Source of the DNA: Mesostigma viride
Taxonomy: Eukaryota > Streptophyta > Mesostigmatophyceae > Mesostigmatales > Mesostigmataceae
DNA length: 64,000 nucleotides
Assembly (NCBI GenBank): GCA_009746045.1
Contig: RPFO01000041.1
Span: 1,964,613 to 2,028,612 of the forward strand
Direction: 5' to 3'
Shown: piece after piece, positions 9,920-19,318 of the stretch
How positions within the stretch are numbered: the first letter of the stretch is position 1
Layout of the letters: each line of letters starts with the position of its first letter
Notes under the pieces: generated by a model
What the model saw: the letters and a program-made list of their open reading frames with translations, nothing else
Databases searched by the model: none
Told to the model about the DNA's origin: nothing
Position numbers and translations under genes: made by a program

Positions 9920-11731
9920 CTAGGAAACTACGTACACCTTTAACGTCGGTAGGAGTAGGCCATTCCTGAATTGACTTAGTTTTATCCGGGTCGGTAGCGA
10001 CCCCGGCATCTGAAGAACGTGCCCTAAAAATGGGACACTCCTACCCGAACGAACTTTAGCACGGCGCGCCCACAAAGAATTTTCAGCCATTATTTCTAAT
10101 ACTTTCTTTAAATCACGTAGGTGCGTTTCAAAATCAGGAGAGTAAATAAGAATATCATCTAAGTAAGCTTGAGCACAAGAACGGTCATGCTCAGATAAAG
10201 AAACAGAGGAGAAGGAAGGATCCTTTAGATCAGAGGACACCTGAGGAAGATGAGAATTTCCCATAACAGGTCTAAGCACTTCATTCATTAACATTTGAAA
10301 AGAGGCAGGCGAGTTACAGAGTCCCATAGCCGCTACTCTAAACTGGTAATGACCAAAAGGGGTAGCAAAGGCGGTTTTATGGCAATCCTCAGGAGCTATC
10401 CGCAACTGCCAAAAACCATCCGCACAATCCAGTACTGTGAAACAAGTGGAACCTTTAACCTTATTAAATATATCATCAATACGAGGTAGAGGGTATTTAG
10501 ATTTCACAGTAATATCATTCAACTTCCTATAATCAGTAACTAGGCGAAACTTGCCATTTGGCTTAGGAACTAACAGGACACCAGCTGAGTAGGGGGAGTT
10601 ACTAGGCTCTATCAATCCTGCTTCTAATAATGACACTAAAATCTGTTTTAGTTCCTTTAACTCGGTAGGGCCCATTCTATACATCGGAGAGTGCGTAGGA
10701 ACTGCACCGTCCTTGATAACTACACGGTGTAAAACAGAACGAGGAGGAGGATAAGAAGGAGTCTTTTCTTCAAATACTTTTGAGGAATCTATCACAGCCA
10801 TGTATCTTACTATTTCATTTTCAGTAAATCCTACTCCTATTGTATCCACTGTATTTACATCTATATCCACACTATTATTAGTGATAGGTATCTCTTGTAC
10901 TTCTAACTGAAGGAACATACATAATAGGTATCCATTTTGCTTTAATTCAGAACGTAATTCGTCATTTGACATTAATACTTCAGGTATAGGTCTTACAGGA
11001 GGATCAACAGGTGTAGGAGGAGTAATATCTACCAAGGATAAATTTTCCAATCTATAATGACGTTCAGGTACCCAGTAAGAGCTATCTGGAAACCAAATGA
11101 CCATGGTATCATAATTAATAGTAATCTTATTATCCTGGTGCCAATCTAATCCTAGTAATACATCAGCGGTAGTGATAGGGCCTATAGTGGCCGTCAGGTT
11201 GACAGTACGTCCTTGTATAACCATGGGAAGGGACACCGTACCCGGGGAATGACTGGTGCGACCATCAGCATAATGAACAGTAACGGGTTTGGTGTGAGGG
11301 GTAGGGACTAGTCCTAAACGTCTAACTAGGGCCTCGCTCACAAAGGAGCTAGCCGCACCGCTATCTACCAACACAGAGACATTCAAGAGTTCATCAGCAT
11401 GCAAGAAGGGGTCTACAACAGTGTGAGGGACGGTTAAACCACCATTCAAGAACATAAGAGGACGCACACGTAGTGGTAGGGAAGATTCAGCTCCTACAGA
11501 GGTTATAAAAACAGGCAGGCAAAAATTTTTATCTGGGGTACTATCTAAGGACCTGTCCAGGTTACCCCCGGCTGACAGGCCTACTGTTCCCCCTCCCCCC
11601 CAAATCCATAGGAACGAACCCCGAAGAAGACCCTGGCGGAAAAGCCACTGCTGGAGGGTCACGAGGGATTGAAGAGGGTGCGGGAGCCTGATTATCATAG
11701 GGGAACCCTGGGGATCCTGTCTGCACAGCAT
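9920..11731 (-). CDS. pol: Gypsy-2 protease and reverse transcriptase
   Basis: The 603-residue frame holds an aspartic protease near residues 130-230 (VLVDSGAASSFV with the DSG active site, later VLLGLDWH), then a reverse transcriptase. RT landmarks are YRKLNDITVKSKYPLPRIDD, a motif-A Asp in FTVLDCADGFWQL, the substrate strand FRVAAMGLCNSPASFQ and the catalytic YLDDILIYS. About 25 extra residues rich in Ser/Asp lie just before YLDD, unlike most gypsy RTs. The connection region after FLGHVL changes frame near 10030. The first 60 residues are probably out-of-frame gag sequence. Confidence 0.88.
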   Translation of the reverse strand: MLCRQDPQGSPMIIRLPHPLQSLVTLQQWLFRQGLLRGSFLWIWGGGGTVGLSAGGNLDRSLDSTPDKNFCLPVFITSVGAESSLPLRVRPLMFLNGGLTVPHTVVDPFLHADELLNVSVLVDSGAASSFVSEALVRRLGLVPTPHTKPVTVHYADGRTSHSPGTVSLPMVIQGRTVNLTATIGPITTADVLLGLDWHQDNKITINYDTMVIWFPDSSYWVPERHYRLENLSLVDITPPTPVDPPVRPIPEVLMSNDELRSELKQNGYLLCMFLQLEVQEIPITNNSVDIDVNTVDTIGVGFTENEIVRYMAVIDSSKVFEEKTPSYPPPRSVLHRVVIKDGAVPTHSPMYRMGPTELKELKQILVSLLEAGLIEPSNSPYSAGVLLVPKPNGKFRLVTDYRKLNDITVKSKYPLPRIDDIFNKVKGSTCFTVLDCADGFWQLRIAPEDCHKTAFATPFGHYQFRVAAMGLCNSPASFQMLMNEVLRPVMGNSHLPQVSSDLKDPSFSSVSLSEHDRSCAQAYLDDILIYSPDFETHLRDLKKVLEIMAENSLWARRAKVRSGRSVPFLGHVLQMPGSLPTRIKLSQFRNGLLLPTLKVYVVS

Positions 11732-13233
11732 TCAGCCTACTAGGGGTAGCTGAAGGAATGCGTCCTGAAGTGGACGAATAGGAGCACGCTGAGGGGTACG
11801 AGGAGGGCGAGCGTCGGGATGAGGGGGAGCACCCGAAAGGAACTTGGGGCACTCACGTTTAAGATGACCTACTTCCTTACAATGATAGCAGGTAATATGA
11901 GAGACATCCAGAGCTGAAAGGTCAGTCACACAGATATCTAATTCTTCTACATAGGAGTTCTCCTCCTCAGGGGTAAGGATAATATTATTAATACGGGAAC
12001 GGGTAGGAAGAGAAGGGTGGAGAAGAAATCTGCTACACGTAAAAGATGCTGGCGCACATGCTTGAGGGGCAGGTCAGTAAAACGGTAGGCAGAGAACTGG
12101 CGCTTGACTTCACGCAATAGGGTCTACTGAGGCCTGAAGGAAGCGGCACGCACTTCTGCACCCGACAATCCCTAATTCGTACCATCTGAGCATCAAACTC
12201 TTTCATATATTCTTTAAATGATTTAGTACCCTGCTGCAAGGTACCAAAGGCTAATCTATCCTGCCAATCTGAATCAGGAGGGACTAAATGGTTCTCTAAA
12301 CGCTTAAACAATTCTGCTACAGAGTTAGGGTAGGCATGAGAGGCCAAAGACTCACACTGAATGAGGTTAGCAAGCTCAGGAGTAATACAGGTTGTGAGAT
12401 AGTGAGGAACTAATACAGCATCAGAAAGACGCCATCTATTATGATTCTGCCACGACTCCGTGTTCTGTGTAAGCAACATAATAAAGGTGAAAAACTGTTG
12501 AGGGGTAGACTTGACATCCAGCTTGGGAAGGTTAGCAAAGAGGGGAAGAGCAGGGGGCTTAGGGGGATTAGAAGAGTCAGTTTTTCCCATAGGGCCACTA
12601 GCTTCCACTGCTACATAAGCGGGATAGAAGGAAGGAAGAGGAAAAGTCTTGGGTAGGGGTCTAGACGGGGCCACCGTTTCAGGCTGGTGCCCATAAGAGA
12701 AGGGGACAGTATATTGCTCACGAAGAGAGGAATAGGCAAAATGATCATAATTTCTGTCATCTAAGGGCATGGTGCTGAAATCACTATTAACTTCTAAATC
12801 AGCCACACGGGTAGGGACCTGGGCTGCCTCATAGGCCGTCTCAGGGTAGGACCAGGAAGCAGGTGGGTAAAAGGGAACTGCACTAGGGCGCCCAGAAGGA
12901 CCGACAGGGGCAGAGGCACGACCCGTGTTAAGAGCAGGCATGGAAGGAACAGGGTGGGAAGGAGGCCTAAAAACATTGTTAGTTAGTGAGGACCTGCTGG
13001 AGGGTTGAGCCAAGGTTGCAGGAGGGGCAGGGGCCTGGTTCAGGGTAAGGGAAGGGTCATCACTAAATCTGACTTGCATACGTTGACGTTGTTCATAGGT
13101 AGGAGGGGTAAGTGAGGGACGACGGCGACCATCAGCAAGCGGAGAAGGAGGTGAGGCACGAAGATTACCTTGAGGAGTGAGATGGTGTACCGTTTCAAGT
13201 GAGTCCCGTCGGTTACCCCGATTGTTGTTATGG

Positions 13234-13267
<34 letters not shown>

Positions 13268-13319
13268 TAGTAGGAGTATTGGTAGGTATAGGCGACAGGT
13301 TACCACCCATTGGATCCAT
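11732..13319 (-). pseudogene. gag: Gypsy-2 gag, frameshifted
   Basis: The frame starts at the ATG at 13319 (MDPMGGNLSPIPTN) and carries an Asn-repeat tract. It keeps the capsid-like region up to KEYMKEFDAQMVRIRD near 12180, then shifts and ends at 12033. The zinc knuckle (CYHCKEVGHLKREC) continues in another frame at 11732-11929. The gypsy-1 copy has an uninterrupted frame across the shifted region, so the shift is specific to this copy. The Asn tract is encoded by an ATT/AAT microsatellite at about 13236-13265. Confidence 0.88.
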
Positions 13320-13349
13320 TTTTGTTTAAGTAAATGATCAAAAATCTAA

Positions 13350-13845
13350 CTGAAAGCAACAAGGATAAAGGACAAGGCCTAATATAAGGCAAGGAAAGAA
13401 AAGGAAAAGATTTTAATGGCTTAAAAGAAAGGAACAATTTAAATCAGTCCTTTTTAACAACAGTAATGGATAGGGAACCGAATTCCAAGGTGAGAGGAGT
13501 ATCTAAGCTAGATGAGGATGCAGCCCTCTTAGGGGGAGACGAAGGAGGGGTAGCAAAATCTAGAGCTTCTACAGGAGGGCGACCATGAGGGTAGAACGTA
13601 CGTGTAGGCCTAGATCTGATACGCTATGGTCTATAAGGAATTGTTGAGCTTCCTCGAAGGTAACAAATTTCTTATACCTAATTACATTATATGTACGGTT
13701 TTGCACTATCTTCCTAGCATCTGACCAAGAGAGGAAAATGGCTGACCATTGAGGGGTAATAACTACGTAATACTTAGCTAAACTATTATCACTAGATGAA
13801 TGGGAAGGCGCAGTAAAAACACGACGTTGACTCATGATAACTCAC
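13350..13845 (-). other. Predicted intron in gypsy-2 leader
   Basis: On the minus strand CAG (13848-13846) is followed by GTGAGT (13845-13840), a consensus donor, just upstream of the pre-gag ATG. The acceptor candidate is a pyrimidine-rich tract ending TTGCTTTCAG at 13350, 31 bases before the gag ATG (13319). Splicing would remove the whole hybrid-binding-domain ORF and give a gag/pol message. The same signals are kept in diverged gypsy-1. Confidence 0.55.
13569..13835 (-). CDS. Pre-gag ORF with RNase H1 hybrid-binding/viroplasmin-like domain (gypsy-2)
   Basis: The 88-residue frame is homologous to the gypsy-1 ORF at 2404-2796 and keeps the whole domain (YYVVITPQWSAIFLSWSDAR, then FVTFEEAQQFLIDH). 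After that it shifts frame near 13590, so the Pro/Ser-rich tail is lost. In gypsy-1 the tail continues for about 50 more residues. Conservation of the domain core in two otherwise diverged elements suggests selection on it. Confidence 0.7.
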   Translation of the reverse strand: MSQRRVFTAPSHSSSDNSLAKYYVVITPQWSAIFLSWSDARKIVQNRTYNVIRYKKFVTFEEAQQFLIDHSVSDLGLHVRSTLMVALL

Positions 13846-14368
13846 CTGGCGTGTCTTGTGATGTCAAGCTAGACGAGGTAGGGGTAGGCGACTTAGCTTG
13901 ACGATCTGGATCACCGAAAGAAGAAGGAGGGCGGGAGTTTCCAGCTCTCGTCCTAAGTCAGCGGCCGGATATCCCAGCGCTCGTCCTAACACAGCGCCCC
14001 GTAACTCTGCGGGTGCGGCCGTCTAATAAAGCAGCAGCACAAGGAAAAAGGTGTAGGTACGGCGACGCTAATCGTCTCCGAACAGTAATACTCCCCGATC
14101 TAAGGCAGGAAACAACCGTAAGCAGGAAAACAAGGCGAAGGACAGGCTAACTACGAAAGGATTTATCCGCTGTGAGCAGGTCTAGCTTCTAGGTAAAGCG
14201 TGTCCCGAAACGGGCAGCACGACGCTCCTAGCTTGAAGGCGACCCGCCCATTACCTATCAAGGAAGTGTCGACTTCTTGTTCCTGGACGCGGAAGGGGTC
14301 TTGAAAAGGTGTATGTGGCAAGGGATAGTCGTCTCGTTCACTACCTACTGAAGTTCCTCCGGAACCAT
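13846..14368 (-). other. Gypsy-2 5' leader with primer-binding site position
   Basis: Directly inside the 5' LTR the minus strand reads ATGGTTCCGGAGG. A primer-binding site normally begins TGG here and pairs with a tRNA 3' end; the matching tRNA cannot be identified by eye. The rest of the 0.5-kb leader has no supported ORF apart from the splice donor at its downstream end. Confidence 0.5.
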
Positions 14369-14940
14369 TGTTACGCCGCGGATATCTACCTCCACCTCTA
14401 CCTCTAATGGGCCTGATACTACCTAAACTGGTCAGGCCTCCTCTACTTAACCCTCTGGCGAAAGACGAACGTGACGGAGCTGATCTCAATGCATTAACGT
14501 AAGTGTTGCTATAATACGCCATACAACCATTTACCAAAACCCGTTTACTCCAGGAATAGAGGAAGGAAACACAACTACACTGCCGTGACCCAAGCCTAAA
14601 TGTGTCAATTCACTTAACACACGCCGAGTGCACACACAAGGGGTAGAACGCGCATAAATGGTCACCAACGGTCCAACACGCTCGGGCCGACATGGCCCTC
14701 GCCTACAGATGCACGCTGGTCCACTACATCTACTGGTGCACGCTGGTCCACTACATTCTACCACAGGATCAGGACCACTAGTAAAGTACGCGGCGCGGCG
14801 CCCAACGGCACCCAATGTACCACAGTACTGTTACGAAGACAATAATGTCCCGGTAGGAGCCTAAACGTAAACCTAGGGACAACCGAGGCAAAAGACCTAA
14901 TTTACGTCCGTAACTACACGAATTGTTACGCGACGTAACA
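14369..14940 (-). repeat. 5' LTR of gypsy-2
   Basis: The 572-bp repeat is nearly identical to 4570-5141 with ends TGTTACG...CGTAACA. The flanking CTAAC at 14941-14945 is the target-site duplication. Confidence 0.92.
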
Positions 14941-16662
14941 CTAACTAGGCCACACAACACGGGCCGAAACATCACTTAACCAGTCATAGGGACCTGGGCC
15001 AGTCAAGAGGACCTGGGCTTTGTAACATCCCGCACCCACTACCTGGCCACTTGGCCGCAAGCTGTCGTATGGCCCAGACTTCTCGTCGCCCCCCTTGTCC
15101 CCTGCCGCTACCAGTGCTTCCATTCAAACCAGGCGGCAATACAAGAGGGAAGCCAAAAGTATCCCCGTAGGGACCCCCCACTACGGGGGGGTTCTCACCC
15201 ATATGGGCACTGCCCTCGGCAGCCACCCCCGAAGGTTCGGCAATTCTTTGTACACCTTTCTTCACAGGCATAGCACGTGATGGGACATTCCCTCACCCCA
15301 AAACAGCAGCAAAACGGGGTTTTGAACAACAGGCTCACCCATAACCTGCACAGAGGGGTTTGGGTTGCAGGGTAACCCCCCTAAACCGCACGAGGGTTTT
15401 GAAGCACTGGATAACCCACAACCTACACCGCTGCACCGGTGCATGGGGGGATTTTTAGACAAGTAGGCGTACCCCCCCCCAACCCAACCAGGTTCTGCCA
15501 CCCCAGCATAACCTTAGAAACCCCCCTCGAGGGGGGCGCTGGAAAACGGCAAAGGCAAAGCGGAGCCCGCCGCCTTTGGGCGGGCGTAGCGGAGCCCCCC
15601 GCGAGGGGAAAATTTTTTCAGGAAAGCTGCGCAAACCATGGGGGGTTTCTTACGGATTACCCCCGAAACCGCGCTGCGGCTTAAATTCCCCCCTCGCCTT
15701 GGCACCATGCCCCGCCATGACATCCTTCCCCTTCCCCGCTGTGCACCGTCAGTCCCAACAACTCGTCCCCGCTTAAATTACGCATCAACGACCCCGCCAT
15801 TCCGCCCTGGCCACCGGCCGCTGTCGACTCAATTAGCACGAGAAAATGTTAGGCTGTTTAGGGTGCTGCACCCCTTGGCGTTGGGGCTGCAGCCACCCCG
15901 CTCCTGTGCTGGCCTAGGGGCTCGGCTCCCCCTTCTTCCTGCTCGCATAGCGCCCTCATGCACTATCGACATTTATTAGCCAGGCCCAGCACATCCGATA
16001 CCCAGCGAATTTGCCTGAGGCGTAATCCCCCTCCGCCTGTAGCTGTTACCACCCAAGCACCACGATTGCCCCGCTTTAGTTGTCCGATCAAGAGTCACTC
16101 CCGCGTCTATCCAGACCCCTCCCGCGAGCTCGGGGTGGCGAGTACAACGGGCGAGCAAAAATACACAATCCGGCACTGGCAGCTACCGCCCGCACTTCGA
16201 ATGGCAAATTCTTGGGGTGCTGCCGACCCCCGTCGCGCAGCCGTCATAACTTTAAATAAAACAGGCCCCCGAATAATAATTCGGAGGCCGGTAGCTGTGA
16301 TTTACATTCGGCACCGCCATAGCAGTGCACACACACGCCCCAGAATGGGCCGTCGACACAGCTGCAAAGAGGACTGGTTGTTGCCCCGCCACAACCCTAA
16401 GTAGCCGCCGTCTTACCTAGGTGGGGTGGCGGACGCCAGCCCACTGACCACCAGGCCAGTGGCGCCGCGCCGCCCCCGGTCCACAGGACTGACCCCGGTC
16501 CACACAACTGGACCCGGTCCACAGTACCGTCCCCGGTACCCCCCCCCCACACTACCGTACCCCCCCCCTCATACCACCAAGTCAGACCTGTCTACTGCGG
16601 CCTCCCCTCCCCCTTTGAGACTTCCGCAGGTCATAGATAATACGAGCGTGAGCTCACAAAAT
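14941..16662. repeat. Second copy of the duplicated host repeat, with 1.3-kb interior
   Basis: The ends (14941-15030 and 16360-16662) match 4025-4114 and 4142-4446. The interior (15031-16359) has no equivalent in the first copy. It holds GC-rich hairpins: CCCCCCTCGAGGGGGG near 15525; inverted C/G-rich blocks at 15560-15610; and CCGAAT-aat-ATTCGG near 16270. No ORF is convincing. The hairpin-rich composition resembles dispersed organellar repeats of some algae, but this is only an impression. Confidence 0.5.
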
Positions 16663-16685
16663 GAACGCCAAGAACACACCTGGAG

Positions 16686-17273
16686 ATGGTGCCATCCGGG
16701 AGGCCGGACATTAGCTGGTCATCATCGAGCAGTGCCGTTCTAGGGTGCATGGCATTTGTGAACTGGGCCGCCTCATGTAAGGAGCACCTTGCAGCACGGG
16801 GAGTGCAGCTAAACGATGTCGGGGAAGCTGTGAGCGTGGACAAACTTCTGGATGGGTTCACAAACATGTACCGTGGGGGTGGAGCCGACGTTCAAGAGTC
16901 TCTTCTGATGGGCATGTGCAAGGCCATGGTTGCTCGGAGCTCCGGCGTAGTCAATCCGCAGCTTGAGGCTGTCGTCCTGGATTTCTACATCATACTGTCA
17001 ACGCTGGGCAAAAGGGCTTTCCGGCTGGTAGCAAACAATCTGGGAGGCCCCTCCGTCCGCCACGTCTGGCGCATCCTCAACAGCAACTTCGAGGGCACGT
17101 GCATGTTGGACATGAGCGAGCCAGCCTTGAAGGAGCGGCTGCTCCGCTTCATCACCGCAAGGCCGGCTGCTGGGCGCGAGCGTGTCACTGTGCATCTCGC
17201 CTTTGATGCCACGGTAGTTAACGTTCTTCAAACGCAATGTATAAGGATATGGTTGCCATGCAGCAATGTGTGA
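16686..17273 (+). CDS. Unrecognised 195-residue ORF
   Basis: The frame encodes a protein without low complexity, with helices such as VQESLLMGMCKAMVARSSGV and KRAFRLVANNLGGPSVRHVW. Good amino-acid variety and the absence of an equally long opposing frame favour a real or recently real coding stretch. I recognise no family. It starts next to the end of the duplicated repeat and ends shortly before a copia LTR, so it may be an exon or fragment of a host gene, or part of the repeat. Its C-terminal 20 residues look less protein-like and may be intron or UTR. Confidence 0.4.
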   Translation: MVPSGRPDISWSSSSSAVLGCMAFVNWAASCKEHLAARGVQLNDVGEAVSVDKLLDGFTNMYRGGGADVQESLLMGMCKAMVARSSGVVNPQLEAVVLDFYIILSTLGKRAFRLVANNLGGPSVRHVWRILNSNFEGTCMLDMSEPALKERLLRFITARPAAGRERVTVHLAFDATVVNVLQTQCIRIWLPCSNV

Positions 17274-17309
17274 ATGTGGTTGGAACGGAGCTTTGTTAAA
17301 ATTGGATAA

Positions 17310-17936
17310 TGTTACAGCGCTCACACACTTGAGGCTTATACACGAGTTTGCCAAGTCAAGGCAACACACGTGAGGCAGGCTCGCAAGAGATGCCCAATTG
17401 GCACTGGCCTATTCTTTATATACTTGTGCACTGTGCTTTGCTAGTCCTGAGCAGCCTAAGAGGCCTGCTCAGTATTAACACTCCCAGTACAGTATTCACA
17501 ACCTGTACAGCGCCCAGATCCTATACAGTAGGTCTGCCATACAGGCACAGTGACCACAGAGTACAGTCACCACAGTGATTATTGCATCTGCACCTAGAAG
17601 TCCAGGACTAGGCCTGCGGTACCAACAGACCACAGGTTAAGGTTCCTATTTCCTGCGTACGACGTATTAATCCAATACCGTCGTAGGTTCAGCACCTAAT
17701 TCCTGTCAGCCCAGGAATTACTGTCGACCCCATATGTCGTCGGCAAATATTCGCGCCCGACTTAGAAGAACAGCCAGCTCGCGCTCGCGCGCGACCGGAA
17801 AGTCGGAACGCCATAACTTTCTTGATACTTGTCGGAATGAACTCGTTCCGGTGCCGCTGGAATCGCAGAGATATTTTCTTGAGCTGTAGCAGCTCACACA
17901 AGTCTACATACAAACACACACAATGTGTACTGGACA
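17310..17936 (-). repeat. Candidate 3' LTR of copia-1
   Basis: The minus-strand candidate begins TGTCCAG at 17936, directly after the purine run GGGGAGGA (17944-17937), as expected for polypurine tract then LTR. It ends near TGTTAC (17310, plus strand), giving TG...CA ends. A block near 17810-17880 (CATAACTTTC...GGTGCCGCTGG) resembles 710-785 of the left LTR-like repeat, indicating related LTRs. The second copy needed to prove it is not in the window. Confidence 0.5.
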
Positions 17937-17944
17937 TCCTCCCC

Positions 17945-18600
17945 GACTACAAGTCACAACCCGCTGGGCATGACAGTCAGCTTGGATTCCTTATTATATG
18001 TACATAGCACCCATACTGGTTCAGGAGCACAAACAAATTACAATGAGTCCCTATCCCTTCCCGGGAGGCTCGTTGTGTTACACATGGCCAACTGTGGCAG
18101 CCCATAGGTGTTCAGTGAAGAACTTGAGAAGTATGTAGAACCTTCAGGACCTTAGGCGAAACCCCACAGATCACCCACAACAGCACATCAGAAAACATTG
18201 CTGACCCCCAGACGGGAGTCGGCGCCGGTCAGCTGCCCCTTCTCGAACCAGATACAACATCTACGCGAAGCACATGCAAAACACAAGCTCCTATACTCAT
18301 TCCAACCGTGGAAAATCAGGGGACCTGTCGCCACCTCACCAGCATGGTGGATGGGTCAGCCAGTCCGTGAAACTCCGCCTTAAGACGGCACCAGGGAATC
18401 GAACCCCGCCCACAAACCACAGATCTGGGGAAACCTCAGACTGAGATGAAAACCCCAGATAGACATCTCTCCATCAGAGACCATGTCAGACATTCCCACA
18501 CCAGAGACATGTCTCACCCCTCAAGGTGTGCTCAGGATTATGTACAATCAAGCTCCCAGCCTGATATCCAGAGACTTAAGCACCCAGCTCTCAGCTTTTA
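17945..18600 (-). other. 3' untranslated region of copia-1
   Basis: Between the RNase H end (about 18610) and the polypurine tract there is about 0.65 kb without a supported gene. It contains short CAGAGAC/CAGACATTC-like direct repeats near 18450-18520. Confidence 0.4.
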
Positions 18601-18605
18601 GACAG

Positions 18606-19151
18606 ATAGACCGACTTGACAGTCAGCATTCATGAGCTTCCTCAGTACATTGTACTGGGCTGGGGCCTTGTGTGGCAGCTTGGTCAATGCATCAGCAGGT
18701 TCTCCTCGCCAGGGATATGCTTCAAGTCAACCAAACTGGCCAACTCCTTCAGCAACAAATAATCCAGGTCCCGGCTTCTGGCCAGCTGCTTGTGAACAAA
18801 CTGGACCATACCCATGCTGTCTGTTAGCAACAACGTCTCCATCTGCAAGGACCAAGGGGTAACTGAAGCCAGCTCCAGCATTAAGTCCTTTATGTACAAG
18901 CTGGACTGGATCCCCTTGCATATGGCCCTGCATTCTGCCACATCTGAACTGATACAGACCCTCTTCTGCAGTCTGCTGTACCAGCTGAACAAACTTGCCC
19001 TGCTCTGATAAAAAGCAAACAGAGCAGCAGATCTCCCCCTGACCTTGGTAACCTGGCGAGCATCCATGGAACTGTCAACAAAGATCTCCAAGGTGATAGG
19101 CTGGGCAAAGTCAATCCCAGACAAAATCAGATCAGGGGTACTCTCCACCAA
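18606..19151 (-). pseudogene. Copia-1 RNase H domain, one-base frameshift
   Basis: The frame at 18684-19151 has copia RNase H landmarks: EIFVDSSMDA, SSDVAECRAI, LLTDSMGMVQF and HIPGEEN. Directly after that the expected Pro-Ala-Asp-x-Leu-Thr-Lys ending is found one frame away near 18704. A single-base deletion is the simplest explanation. The domain would remove the RNA template during cDNA synthesis. Confidence 0.75.
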
Positions 19152-19318
19152 TCGGGCTATGACTCAGAGGCTTATCATCCTCAAGCACATCATCAGGCAT
19201 TCTGCTATGGACCATCAAAGACGGACCACAGATGCTGGCAAACCAGGCCCACATGCCTCTCAACTCAGGTCCTGCAGCCTGGGTGATCTTCTCTGGCAAG
19301 GCCTTCACAATGGTCTGT

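Larger units (their letters stand above)
4570..14940 (-). mobile_element. Full-length Ty3/gypsy chromovirus-like retrotransposon (gypsy-2)
   Basis: Two 572-bp LTRs (4570-5141 and 14369-14940) that differ at only a few positions enclose 10.4 kb. The element is flanked by the 5-bp direct repeat CTAAC (4565-4569 and 14941-14945), and the uninterrupted target site is preserved at 4021-4036. Minus-strand order is LTR, leader, hybrid-binding-domain ORF, gag, protease-RT, RNase H, integrase, chromodomain, a 766-codon GC-rich ORF, polypurine tract, LTR. RT and RNase H before integrase is the Ty3/gypsy order. Gag and pol contain several frameshifts and the integrase C-terminal region is missing, so this copy probably could not move by itself, yet the near-identical LTRs indicate recent insertion. 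Confidence 0.92.
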
